A stretch of DNA of 64,000 bases. Origin: Narthecium ossifragum (taxonomy: Eukaryota; Streptophyta; Magnoliopsida; Dioscoreales; Nartheciaceae). A model generated the notes under the pieces. The model was not told the DNA's origin. It did no database searches and worked only from the letters and a program-made list of their open reading frames with translations. The position numbers and the translations under genes were made by a program. Position 1 is the stretch's first letter. Every line of letters begins with the position of its first letter. The stretch covers positions 20,987,897 to 21,051,896 of the forward strand of contig OY986975.1 of assembly GCA_963920575.1 (NCBI GenBank). The letters run 5' to 3'. Shown one piece after another: positions 50,101 through 62,980 of the stretch.

Positions 50101-53100
50101 TTTGATTAATTTTGGGCATTGTCTATTAGGTTTAAGATACGATATGAACACCCTATTCTCCGCGGGAATGACAAAAATGCCTCTAATCGTGAGAAACATA
50201 TTGGTTCTACTGTTGCAAGGGTAAGATATTAATTTGTCGCATTTCCTGTATGGATTCTTGTTTCTAGCATTTTGATGAAGGCTAAATTTCCTGAACTAAT
50301 GTTTCTGGCAGTTAGGTGTGCCGTTGATGAGCAATTAGGGTTGAATTTCTATTGCGATTTATATATTTTATCTTTGTCCGACATGAAAGTTCATTTTTTG
50401 TATCTGATTTGTCAGGATGTGAACATGAACACAGGAAAGCTACTGCATTGCTGCAATGTGTTCATGGCATACTTCATTTCGTATTTATAATCTGCTTCCA
50501 AAAAGTGTCCTTTATACACCACCTATTTTCACAGTTTGAGATGGCTTAGTTTCTGTAGATTGTTCAAGCTATACAGTATTCTTTCTTCATTTATTGTTTG
50601 CCAAGTGGTAATCGTATAATTATGGGAGGCATATGAGTACATTTGAATGTTTATTTTTTGGCTGTTGGCGTTAGTCTTTGTAGCTAGTAACTTGTAATGT
50701 GGAATAAGGTGTGTCACAGAAAACATATTGAGCAAAAAAACAGTTAATATTAACCAAGAACGGGTAATATACCCTAATTTCACTTGTTTCACTGTTCATT
50801 GGAACGGGGTGGGGTGCTTGCAAGAACAGAGTTTGAGTTCTAACCGGTATTCAGAAGCCTTGAAAAGGTGAAAAAGAGGTACATGTGAATGTTTACCAAA
50901 GAGTCAAAGATTACATACAATATAGTTTTGCATCTTTATGATGTTTTTTGTTGCCAAGTGTTATCATTGCATGTCCAATAAGTCTAATTTGCTAGCCTAT
51001 TAGCTGTTGGATATCATATATGATATTAACTTGGTACATGAAAATTGTGACTGCAGTTGTGCAAGTGATTTTCTTTCTTTACTATGATGTGCTTTCTCAA
51101 GCCAACATACTAGTTAGTCTGTGGTCTCTTAAGTATTTTAAGCTTTTCTGACCATTAGTTTAATTGTGGCATATAAATGTGAATGATGGAATATATGCTG
51201 TCAAGTTGTAGTCATTAGTAGTATTCAGAATCGAAATAGCACTCACAGTTCTGGATATCCTATCTTGTGGGTTTGGTGTATTTCAGCTACATGCTTAGTT
51301 TAATTGGATTGGAAGCTGTATTATACAATCATCTGTTCATTTCAGGAGCTAAGAGAACGCATAAAGCCATATTTCCTGCGTCGCATGAAGAGTGAAGTAT
51401 TTCTTGAGGACAATGCAACTAAAGGGGCAAAAATTTCTAAAAAGAATGAGATGATTGTTTGGCTAAAACTAACATCGTGTCAGGTACTTCTACTGTCATT
51501 TTTAATTTGTTCATCTAATTTTTATTTTCTCACAGTCACTTGCAAGTTGATTTATAAGCTTGATCCAGAGACAACTTTATGAAGCTTTTCTCAACAGTGA
51601 GATGGTTAATTTATCAACAAGCGGCTCGCCATTAGCTGCTTTGACGGTAGAGTCACCATATTCTTGTCTTCATTTTTCTTGCTATGTTTACAATAAAGCT
51701 TAGCGGCAGATTGTTCGGATTTGTCAGTATTGTTGTGGATAACCTGGTGTATATTCTTGCAAACATTAAATACAAGTCGATAAAACTGGCGGGTACAATA
51801 TTATGTAAATATACCTAATGCCTATAAGTATTAATAATATTTTACATTCAGTTACAATAAGAATGGACTGCTGACTGATTGTATTTTGATGCCTGTTGCT
51901 GCTGGCTGAAATTTGATTGATAACGAACAGTGAGCGGAAAACAGAATAATAAATCAATAGATGCCAACAAAGCTATTCCAATAATAGATGCATGTATACT
52001 CATGAATAAGCACTCTTTTTTTCTAGTTCATATTTTCATCTTTGTATTGCTTACCTTTTGTTAAGTTGATGCGAAGCGAAATAGTTAGGGCTGCACCATG
52101 GAGCTGCAGTACACTAGAACAAACCAGCATTTGTAGGATGTCCATTGGAACCTGCCTTAACTGTCTACTAGCCCTGTACTTTTCTGGGTTTGATGCCCAT
52201 AGAGTAGATTTTCTTACACCTACTATTTTGCTTTACTCGTGTACTGCTTCAAAAAGGAAAAAAGCTTGACTCATAAAAGGACTAGAATTTGTTTATTATG
52301 CTTTATTGTGAAGTTTTTTTGTCATTGTATCTCATGCGCTTAATGGAAATCTATTTGTACTTGGACAGATATTAAAGAAAATATGCGATCACCCATTGCT
52401 TTTGACCAAGAAAGGCGCAGAAGGTGTACTTGAAGGGATGGATGCAATGCTAAACCGTGAAGAGCTTAATATGGTGGAAGAGATGGCCATGAACTTGGCA
52501 AATAAGGCTGATGGCAATGCTGTTTTACAAGTTGATCACAGTGTATCATGCAAGATACGCTTTATTTTGTCTCTATTGGTCAGCATCTTTTGTCCCTTTT
52601 GTGTTGATGGTTTTTTATTTTGGTTCCCATTACATTTACCTGAAGCCCTAGAGTCAATGAGATTTTCTTTTCAGGAAAAATTGGTTGGTGATGGGCATGT
52701 TGTATTGATCTTTTCCCAAACTCGGAAAATGTTGAATCTTATCCAGGTGCTCTCTTTGCCTCCAGATGTCCTATATTGTTTTAGCTGGAGAGATGATGTT
52801 ACTACTGCAGCTCATGATGGCTTACCTTATTAGAGTGCCGCAGCATAGAGCAGTAATAAAATACTATTGATGAGCACTGACTTCAGTGATACCAAGTGAA
52901 ACATGGAAACTACGATGAGGGAGTAATACAATATTGATGACGAATCCTTGTGTTTTTCACTATAGCTTGCGGCTTTATCATTATTGATTAATTCAACATT
53001 TTCTGCCTAGCTATTGAAGACCATACCTTTCAGTCAATGAACACTATGTCCTAATAAATCAGATGATGCTTCTTAGAATCATTTCGAGCATAATGATTTT

Positions 53101-56100
53101 GCTCTTGGGGGTAGTACTTCAGAGTTGGATGTAGCCCAATTGTCATTCAAATCCTTTTATTCCATGACTTCTTGACTGCTGCACTAGCCAGTAAACATTT
53201 TAGCAGATAATGCTAGTTGCTTCAGTTTCTTGTGAGCCATCATGTTCTGAGCTATTTGAGCCATATTTTTTCATTTGCTGGATCAACAAATGCATGTACA
53301 AAAAGAGGGAGAAGCTTTTGCTACGTAAAGAAAGGTTTAAAGATTATGTGGAATCTGTTTCAGCCTGAATAATACCCAGAGCTTATATATGTTTCATGTT
53401 TTGGCTAGATTTTGGCCAAACCTATTAGATCTTGTTGGCTTTAGGAATGTCTAATTGGACTATACATTTTTGTAGGGCTCTACTTAGAGAGTTGTGTTAT
53501 TAACTTGTAAACCCAGCCAAACCCAATAAAACCTGGCCAGGATCGAAACAAAACTAAACTGTTTCATTTGGATCCTAAGGGAATCCATTACCAAGAACAA
53601 ATTTGTGAACGCTGAGTTAGACCTCATTGATCTCTAGTTGATTAATGACTTATTAGAGTTTATGTGCATAAGCTAGTACGCAAGAATAAGTAATGATCTG
53701 TTACGGTAGCTGGTTTCTAATTTTTTTATGCTCTTGTGCAACTAGGAGGCGATAACCTATGAGGGTTATAAGTTCTTGCGGATTGATGGTACCACAAAAG
53801 TTTCTGAGAGAGAAAAGATCGTGAAGGTGCTTATAATTCTATGCCCTAAACTTCATAATGAATAGGTGTTTCCTTTCGTTTTTTTTCCTTGTAAATTTTC
53901 TTTGTATGAAGTAAGACTACTCTTTTCAGGATTTTCAAGAAGGTTCAGGGGCTCCTATATTTCTGTTGACCTCACAAGTAGGTGGACTTGGCTTAACACT
54001 TACAAAAGCCGACCGGGTCATTGTAGTTGATCCTGCATGGAATCCAAGGTGACTTGAGTGCTTTTTATAACATTGTTGCTAATGTTTGCATGCTTAGTGC
54101 TTAAAATGGCCTGGTTTTGTTGCATGTTGACACTTTTGGGATGTGCTTATTTTTTCTTCTGCTGATTTGGCTCACAATGTCCATGCATTTGATCTGTTCA
54201 TATGCGGTGTGCAGTTGTAAGTTAATTATAACTTCAATATTAAATGAATCCAAATGCTTGATGTCTGGCGAAGTTTGGATTTATCCATCACTTAATATAA
54301 ACTGCTTTTGTAAGACTCAAAACTTACAATAAGTGCTATGCTGGAGTCACTATGATGTGCCTAGATGATTTAGGCCTGTAAAAGTTGCTGATTGTGTGGA
54401 CATGAGAGTTACAATTTTTTTTTCTCCTAAAATATTAAGAGGAACTCGAGGTAAAAACAAGTTGTTGGAGATTATCCTTGTGTTGATCGTAATCCTAGAT
54501 TACCACACCATTGTCCTCTCTTATAAGAGGTTAGTAGGTTACTACCATCATTTGCTTTCGAGCTATCTGGACTCGTACTAGTATTTTTCCCCACATCTGT
54601 GGCATCTTTGCAATCATATGCTTCCAATCTGGCCTGATAAAGGAGTCTACTAGTGTGTTTTTGTGATATTAAAAAGTTGGGTTAATATCGAATAATGCCC
54701 TCAAAATATATTAAATTTTACATTAGACCCTACGACTCTGATGATATGCATTAAATTAACCCCTAGGATAGTTAAGAGACTTAAGCATGATAAATGCATA
54801 ATTAAGTTGTGAACTGACGAAGATGCCCTTGGTATTAAGAGAGAAGTTTAGAAAATACAAAGTTGTGCATGTTATAGCTGTGGGTTTCGTAATTTTTGTC
54901 CATATATTTGTATTAAAATAACCCTGGGGGCCCTTTTCCAATGATCCCTATGTTTTCAAGGGGGGTATATGATATTGTCAGAATGATAGGATGGATCTGG
55001 AATTTAGCATGTTTTGATGGGGTTATATGATACAACCCTGATAAGTTTGCCACATTGTGTTAGTTTTGTTGTGAAAATGATAAGTTATCAGTTTAAGTAA
55101 GTCCTGCTTTAGGTCTTTGCTGTGCTACAAAATGATCTGGATCTGAGTCACGATAATTATTTCTACTGGCTAAGTTCTATAAGAACTCGACAATGTGTTC
55201 TTAGAATATAGAAAATGAAGTTGTCTCAGAAAGTTAGAAGCAGCCTTTTAGCCAACACATGAATACATTTAGGACCTTCAGCAGATTAATGTGTCAAAAC
55301 TACAAGGCCAATGCTCTTGAAGCATCATTCATGTATACTATCTGACAGGTGCATGCCAAATGGCTGTCTAGTTTTCTTTCTTTACATATTTTTTTCTTGA
55401 TCTATTACCCAAGGCAATAGTCTATATGCTCTTGTATAAAGTAAGAAACCACTAACATGTGTGAAGCTGTCCAACTGCTGATGTGTGATGGCTTATCTGA
55501 AGTGATGTGTAACATTTCCGACATTGGGCCTTTTGGTAGAGCTAATAAGAACTATTAAGAAGTAATGAATAGCTGATTCAATTATTATTTATAAGACTAT
55601 ACAGTACACCACAACTAGTGTGCTCTTCACTTTTTCATCATATATTCTTTTTCTTCTTTCAGTGGTTGATAACCTATTTGATAGGGCAGAGTCACGTAGG
55701 GAACAGCGTATGTCGAGTTACAAATATTGTCCTGCTACATATCTTCTTTTCTTAATTTATAAAATCTGACATTTAGAGCGTCATGGTGTGATGATATAAC
55801 TTTCAAAAATGCTTTAGAGGTACTTGAACTTTTGCTTTAGCTGAGATAAAATTTGAGCATATCTGCTTTGCATGGTTTTGAATTGCTTTTTTTAATATTT
55901 GGTTTTTATACAGTACTGACAACCAAAGTGTCGACCGAGCATATCGAATTGGACAAAAGAGGGACGTACTTGTATATAGGCTGATGACATGTGGAACCAT
56001 TGAAGAAAAGATATATAAAATGCAGGTTCTGGTTCCTCCGATTCCAGTCACATCATTTTGATTTATGAATTCCCTCTGTTTCTTGGATTGCTTTCTTCGC

Positions 56101-59100
56101 CAACTTTTCTTGTCTGAGCAGACAATGTGCTATATTTGCCTAAATTTCATCTGCATATACTTTTAGAGATCATACACATGCAGATCAACTGCATCATGTC
56201 CAGTTGTCTGCCTGTTGACATGTGATCTTGTTTCAAGTGTATAGTGGAGGTTATTTACAATATCCTTTGAGAGAAATAAAGATGCATCATATTCTTATAT
56301 TTTTTTGGGTGGTTTAGTACACTAATGATAAGGCTTCTTATTTAAGCCTTTTTCTTTTTAGTTCATCCTATTTGATACCTTTATAATTCTTTTGACTATC
56401 AGCATTTTACATATAGCTGATACACCTTTCAGGTATTCAAGGGTGGTTTGTTTAGGAGCGCAACAGAGCACAAAGAACAGACTCGGTACTTTAGCCAAAA
56501 GGTGCTTTCAGATATATATATTCTATGCTTACCTTGGTCTTCTAATTTGAGAATTGTTAGATATATATTATAGTGATTCCTGATCCAATCTGTTATCTAT
56601 TTATTCACTCTGTTCTGTGCATATTTTGATTCTTTGGTTCCTCTCTCTTGTATGATATCAGGATATAAGCGAGCTTTTTAGTCTTCCAGAACAAGGATTT
56701 GACATTTCGCTTACGCAGCAACAGTTGCATAAGGAGCATGATCAGCACCACACTATGTATTGAATCTTTCATCTTTCTTGTGATATGCATAATCTTATGG
56801 ATCATTAGGTTCGTGTATATAGAGGCAGTTAATATAATCGAGCTATCCTATATAATCCAAGTTGCAAGGCAGAATATGCATGATTATTAGCATCAGTTAG
56901 GGATCTATGTCATCATAGTCTATTAGATTGGGATCAATAGAAATGTGTGCAACTTCCTTCTTAAACTTTTGCTGCTTAATGGATTTATAGGTGGACCTCA
57001 GCTGTGTGTTATGCTTATCTTTGACTGTGCTTGCACAATTAAAGTTACTCCATGTCAGACCCCCTTTTTTGTTCGCAAAGTATTTTTTCTCCTCTAATCT
57101 GCATATGATCTTTATGTAATGCAAGGTCTGGAACTTTCGAATGCTTAAGCATAAGAACATACTAAGAATGTTGTATGTTGGAGCTTTTGCCATAGGTCGA
57201 GAACTTCTCAGCATCAAGAATACATGAAAAATGAAACCCGTACTAATTGGATTTGAAACTGCTCACAACTTTTACCCGTTATTTTTCTTTTCGTTTTGTG
57301 AGTTAATGCAAAGAAAAAGAAAAGGTAAGTTTCCTTTACAAACTATTTGATTGAACTTGAACATGCATTGGTACATTCTTTGTCTTAGCGTAAGGTTAGA
57401 TTCTCTATGAACATATTGTGCAAGAAGAACATGATGTTGGAGTTCAGCATTTATCAAACAGAAGAAGACATGACCTCTCATTTCAGCACCTCAACGATGA
57501 TTGTTCACCTGTTTCTTTCACTAAACTATTTCCCATTCTCCTCGTGCTTGTTATAGTATTGCTGATAAAGTCAAAATGCATAATTATTCTTGTACTGTTC
57601 TCATATTTCCATTGGTTCTCTTTCGACATCTATCAGGGATGACTCTTTGGAAAATCACATCAAATTTTTAGAAGGACAGGATATTGCAGGAGTTAGTTTT
57701 CACAATCTGCTTTTCTCGAAGGCTGAAACTTTGGGATTTGTGGGTGAAGATCATGAAGTCCCTAGGTCAGTTACTTTTTGCCTTTTCTCTTCATGGTTAT
57801 GTCCTCAACTGAAGGATATTCATCTTCTTTTTGTTTGGTCATAGAGTTCTCATGTATGTTTGAATATGCTTTCCCTTGTATGGAGAATAGGAATTTGCCG
57901 ACATGTTCTTCATGGGCTTGATTTCCCATTTGATGCCTTCTGAATGCTCTGCTGTTCATTATATGATGACTGTCAAAGGGCATTGCTTCCCAGTTTCATT
58001 TATGATGCTTGATGATTTTTATAAGTGCTCATTACTAAAACCTGGCATCCATACAATTTTTTTTACTTTAGCAATTAATGCTTACTATTTATTTTAAGAA
58101 GAGGAATATAAACCTGTTTATTTTCTAATACTGCCCAAGTGCGTAACGAGATTAATTGATGTGAGCTCTGTGGTGAGACCGTAATAGTGTGGAGCAGTGT
58201 AGTGCATAAGTACGTATGCAGCAAAATGTGAAATTCTTTGGCAATATGATTGGGCTTTGATTTTTACAAGCGCATGCACATTTTATAGGTTTATTTTCAG
58301 CTACCTTTAGGGATGCAACGCTTGGGAATTTTGCTTAAAAAAATATTTGGTGGAGAACTCATGACAAGGATTTGTCTTTCAATTTAAATTGTTCTTTTTA
58401 TTAAGGTTTACTGATTTTGTCCCAGTCTGAGGGTGCGTTTGGCGTGCGGTACCTGCGGTATCCGCGGGATAGTATCCGCAGGTATCCAGGGGAGTAGATA
58501 TCGCACGCGGACGCCGAAAATGGAATCCGCCCTTGGGCGGATTCCATTTTTCAAAATCCGATTGAGATCCAAGCAAAAGAACGCACGAATCCAGAATCCG
58601 CACAGATTCCTCATCCTGCGGATTCGCCCTCATTCACTGGATTCACCGTCATCCAAACGCACCCTGATTGTACTTAAGTTGTCTTGTAGCCTTTGTACTT
58701 TCTTGGTCCCTGATCACATTTTTGGCTAAGAACGCTGATTTGTGTAGTCAGAGCATGTACACTGTACATGCGCTCAAAACGGTAGTGAGATACCGATGAC
58801 CGATGGACTAGATCAACCAATCGATATCTTACTACCGATTGAATATATCAATGATCGGATCGGTAGTGAGGTTTTTATTTAGAATCGGTGTGATTTTCCT
58901 ACCTTCAACAAGTGGAGGATCAACTGAAGCGCTATTGTACACAGTTCTCTTTAAAGCAAAATGTTCTCCTCCAGTACATTTGTCTTCTTGCATCTCATGC
59001 TAACAGTGGAGGATTAGCTGAAGCCCTATTGTACACAATTCTTTTTAAAGCAATAGGGGCGGATTCCATTTTTCGGGATATGCTTGAGATCCAAACAAAA

Positions 59101-62100
59101 AGAACGCGCGGATCCGAAATCTACACAGATTCCTCATCCCGCGGATTCACCCTCATTCGTCGGATTCACCGTCATCCAAACGCACCTTGATTGTACCTAA
59201 GCTGTCTTGTATCCTTTGTACTTTCTTGGTCCCTGATCACATTTTGGCTAAGAGCATTGATTTGTGTATATGATTAGAGCATGTACACTGCACATGCGCC
59301 CGAATCGGTAGTGAGATACGGATTATCGATGAACTAGATCAACCAATTGGTATCTCACTAACGATTGAATGTACCAATAATCGGATTGGTAGTGAGGTTC
59401 TTATTTGTAATCGATGTAATTTTCCTACCTCTAACAAGTGGCATAATAACATGAAGTTGTAACATGAAGTTATCAATGAAGTTAGACGAGACCATTTTTG
59501 TCTTATTGCATCACATGCTGACTTGTGAAGTTGTAACATGATCCTATTAGGCATATACAGTTTTCCTTAAAGCAAAATGTTCTCCTATTGTAGTTCTCCT
59601 CCAATACATTTGTCTTCTTGCATCACATGCTAATAGTGGAGGATCAGCTGAAGCCCTATTGTACACAGTTCTCATTAAAGCAATAGGGGTGGATTCCATT
59701 TTTCGGGATCCGCTTGAGATCCAAATAACAGGACGCACGGATCCGGAATCCGCTCAGATTCCTCATCCCGCGGATTCGCCCTCATTCGCCGTATTCACCG
59801 TCATCCAAACGGACTCTGATTGTACTTAAGCTGTTTTGTAGCCTTTGTACTTTCTTGGTCCTTGGTCACATTTTGGCTAAGAGCGCTGATTTGTGTACAT
59901 GGCCAGAGCATGCACACTGCACGTGCGCTCGAATCGGTAGTGAGATACAGATTACCGATGGACTAGATCCAATGTTCTAAAAAGCGCTAGGCGCTAGTTG
60001 GGCTGCCAAGGGGGGCCTAGCGCCTAGGGGGATTAATCAGGGCCTAGAGATTAGGCGGTTTTTTTTATAAAAAAAATAATAAGTAGCATAATAACATGAA
60101 GTAGTAGGAAAATAACCAAATTAGTAGCATAATTAGTATAATGTTCAAAGTTGAAGGTTCAAAACCAAATTACATCAAGTAGTAGCAAAATAACTAGCCA
60201 ATTACTCATCCTCTTCTTCTCCATATTCCTCCACAACGCGGTCTTCATCAGATTCAAACTCAAACTCATCATTTTCCTTTTCTTCATCTTCCGACATAAA
60301 ATCTTCCTCATCTAACATGAGAGAGAAGGTCGGAAAGAGGAGAAAGCGGATGGTGGAGGACTAAGGAGAGGAGGGGAGAGGGGAAAAAAGAAGGAAGAGA
60401 AAACTTGGAGGAGAAGCAAAGTCCTCGCTGCCGTCGCTGTTCCGGTCGACCTTCTCCGTCGGATCTCTTCTTCTCCACCTTCGACTCCCTCCGCACATGT
60501 CGGACCTCCACTTCCTCACCGACGATCAGGGAATGAGAGAGAGAAGGGTTTGGCCAAGGCCGTGACCTCCTTCTTCCTCCTTGTCGCCGACACCCGACAC
60601 CGTCTCCAACTCGCCGGACATCGCCGCCCGACCTCCTTCCCCTCCCTTTGAACTTTCTCTCCCCTAGGGCATCAACAACTGATGGTGAGGTGAGTAACCG
60701 AACTCGTTATAAATTCGATAATGGTTTTCTAATGGGTTTCTAAACCCTTAGTGACTCATAAGCGGCATTTGCCTTGCCTGCATGTCTAGTCTCCGCCTAG
60801 CCTGCCTAGTCGCCGCCTAGGAAATTTTTCGTTCAGAAGACCGCCTACACCCATAATCGGGGTGGTGGGCCGCTGACTAGCGCCCGTTTAGGCCGATTTT
60901 TAGAACAATGACTGGATCAACCAATCAGTATCTCACTATCTATTGAATGTACCAATGATTGGATCGGTAGAGATGCTCTTATTTGGAATCGATGTAATTT
61001 TCCGACCTCCAACAAGTGACTGAGGTAGACAAGACCATTTTTGTGTTCTTGCATCACATGCTAACTTGTGAAGTTGTAACGTGATCCCACTAGGCATATA
61101 CAGTTCTCTTTAAAGCAAAATGTTCTCCTCTAGTACATTTGTCTTCTTACATCGCATGCTAACAGTGGAGGATCAGCTGAAGTCCTATGGTACACAGTTA
61201 TCTTCTAGTACATTTGTCTTTTTGCATCACATGCTAACAGTGGAGGATTAGCTGGAGCCCTATTATACACAGTTCTCTTTAAAGAAAAATGTTCTCCTCC
61301 AGTACATTTGTCTTCTTCCATCACATGCTAACAGTGGAGGATCAGCTAAAGCCTTATTGTACACAATTCTCTTTAAGGCAATTGGGGCGGATTCCATTTT
61401 TCAGGTTCTGCTTGAGATCCAAACAAAAGTACGCGCGGATCCAAAATCCGCACATATTCCTCTTCCCGCGGATTCGCCCTCATTTGTTGGATTCACTGTC
61501 ATCCAAACGCACCCTGATTGTACTTAAGTTGTCTTGTAGCCTTTGTACTTTCTTGGTCCCTGGTCACATTTTGGCTAAAAGCATTGATTTGTGTACATTG
61601 TCAGAGCATGTACACTGCACATGCGTTCAAATCGGTAGTGAGGTACCGATTTGTTGATCTAGTCCATCGGTATCTCACTATCGATGGTATAAGTCCGTCG
61701 GTATGTCAGTATCGATGGTATAGATCAATCAATCGGTATTTCACTACCGATTAGTGCAATACACATGACACGTGACCATGCGCACAAATCTTTTTCCTTT
61801 GGCTAGTGTTGCATGCCGACATCAGTATCGGCTCTCTTGGTCTAACGGGGATGATTGGTCCATGCTAGAACTTTTGGCTTACTTATGGGCTGTGAATGTC
61901 ATTAAATAAATGCCATTTTCATTTATTTTTCCTCCAATTTTCTCTACATAGATGTTGTAACCATCAAGGTGTATATATGTAGATGAACTTTGTTGGTAGG
62001 ATTTCAATGTTAGGTTTGTTCTCTTGCTTTTAAATTCTAATGTCTCAGGGCTCATGAAACTTCATCATTGTTTCCATTCCTATGATGATCTCAGCTAAGC

Positions 62101-62980
62101 CATCCTTGTTCATGCATTTTTTTTCCCTTTAGGTAATCTTTCAAATCCGATAATCCAATTGCTATTATGATCTCAAGTCACACTGTCATGCAATTTTTTT
62201 CTCTGAAGCATTCCTTGTCCCGTGAGTGACATGCTGTTCAGTTAGGAATTCAAATCAGCTTTTCATGGATATTGTATTGCATGTTTTGATTCAGTGCGTG
62301 TATTCTTGGCTTTTCTATTGTTTCTACAAAGACAGTCCTTGTCACCTGACAATGATGTCTTAGGTTAGTAGTAAAATGTTCTCCTCTGAGTGTCAAATGA
62401 TAAACTTCACAAATTTTGCAGGATGGTAGGAAGTAAAGTTTGGAATTCAGCCGCAAGCTCATCCTTAGAACGTGATGTTGATGGGTACAGCTTTCAATAT
62501 CTTTTTTAGCATCCGGTGTTAAAATGATAGCTTTCAGTAATAAAATCGGAACTAACTGTGCACCTTTTACAGAGCTGAGTTTGCTTTCAATCCAAAGGAT
62601 CAGAAATTTAATACGAGAGCAAATTTTTTTAAAGCTCCAACAAATGAGGGAAGAGAGAGTCCGGAACAGATCGAGGAGAGAATTAGGCGTCTACACCAGA
62701 CTTTGGCCAACAAGGTCTGATAAAGTTGCATGCTTGACTAGTGTATAAAGTTGCCAACCTGTTCTGCATGCTATCTAAGCGACTGCTAATTGTTGATGAG
62801 AATGGGTTGCAGGCACTTGTTTCAAGATTACCTGATCAGGGAGAAAAGATAAAGAAGCAGATCTCTGAGCTCATTGAAATTAGAGATTCTCCTCAGAAAC
62901 CTTCTTCAGATAGGGAGGAGTCGGAGGTCATTGATTTGGATAATCTCGCAGAGGACCTTCAGAGAGTACTATCAGTCTAA
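47104..62980 (+). CDS. CHR24: SNF2 chromatin remodeler, CHR24 / ERCC6-like
   Basis: Twenty-one exons, all in phase, give 945 residues: 47104-47212, 47282-47964, 48649-48779, 48883-48937, 49147-49275, 49791-49898, 49999-50054, 50130-50220, 51346-51483, 51569-51646, 52369-52578, 52675-52746, 53746-53826, 53930-54048, 55914-56025, 56433-56501, 56662-56756, 57637-57765, 62422-62484, 62573-62714, 62813-62980. An acidic N-terminus precedes the SNF2 ATPase: GDDMGLGKT with K261, DEGH at 368-371, [20 protein letters not shown]. The helicase C lobe has [29 protein letters not shown] and DRAYRIGQ (R695, R698). The C-terminus is family-specific. It is an ATP-driven DNA translocase of the ERCC6L/PICH group, nuclear, linked to repair and chromosome segregation in relatives. 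The start fits: [14 protein letters not shown] and GRRRLCK are conserved landmarks. Intron 18 is 4.7 kb of repeats; intron 14 holds a MITE. Confidence 0.95.
54679..55038. mobile_element. Mutator-type MITE in CHR24 intron 14
   Basis: A 360-bp element related to the one at 14649-15049. It shares GCATGTTATAGCT, AAGGGG..TATGATATTGTCAGAA and ends beginning GGGTTAATATC (left) and GGGTTGTATCATATA (right, reverse complement). Flanks TAAAAAGTT (54670-54678) and TGATAAGTT (55039-55047) match at 7 of 9 positions, an eroded 9-bp duplication. The insertion is older than the 14.6-kb copy. Confidence 0.65.
58431..58664. mobile_element. Tourist-like MITE in CHR24 intron 18
   Basis: A 234-bp element with a perfect 12-bp terminal inverted repeat GGGTGCGTTTGG / CCAAACGCACCC. 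It is flanked by the trinucleotide TGA on both sides (58428-58430 and 58665-58667). A 3-bp duplication and this kind of end suggest the PIF/Harbinger (Tourist) group. The right part is repeated three more times downstream. Confidence 0.6.
59970..60910 (-). mobile_element. Non-autonomous hAT-like element
   Basis: A 941-bp insertion with 14-bp ends: CAATGTTCTAAAAA left, and CATTGTTCTAAAAA as the reverse complement of the right end. It is flanked by ACTAGATC (59962-59969) and ACTGGATC (60911-60918), 7 of 8 identical. CA..TG ends and an 8-bp duplication fit hAT. On the minus strand 60315-60202 encodes an acidic tail ([20 protein letters not shown], ending at a stop), like hAT transposase C-termini; no dimerisation or catalytic domain remains. 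The end regions are rich in GCGCTAGGCGC-type palindromes. Confidence 0.65.
61586..61790. mobile_element. MITE, copy B of the 11297-11505 family
   Basis: A 205-bp element ending the intron-18 array. The left end begins GATTTGTGTACAT and the right end, reverse-complemented, GATTTGTGCGCAT. Repeated ATCGGTA/TACCGAT motifs lie inside. Parts of the same element are present in each upstream array unit, so it was probably caught up in the tandem amplification. Confidence 0.65.

Larger units (their letters stand above)
58535..61800. repeat. Composite tandem array in CHR24 intron 18
   Basis: Four diverged copies of a 520-750-bp unit. The anchor TTCTTGGTCC occurs at about 58700, 59224, 59853 and 61550. 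Each unit runs GGATTCCATTTTTC, TCATCCAAACGCACC (the end of the Tourist-like MITE), the TTTGGCTAA anchor, then GATTTGTGTA with ATCGGTAGTGAG motifs (MITE-derived). It closes with a 75-95-bp subrepeat (GTGGAGGATCAGCTGAAGCC..CAGTACATTTGTCTTC) that is itself repeated up to three times. A hAT-like element interrupts the third unit. Confidence 0.75.
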
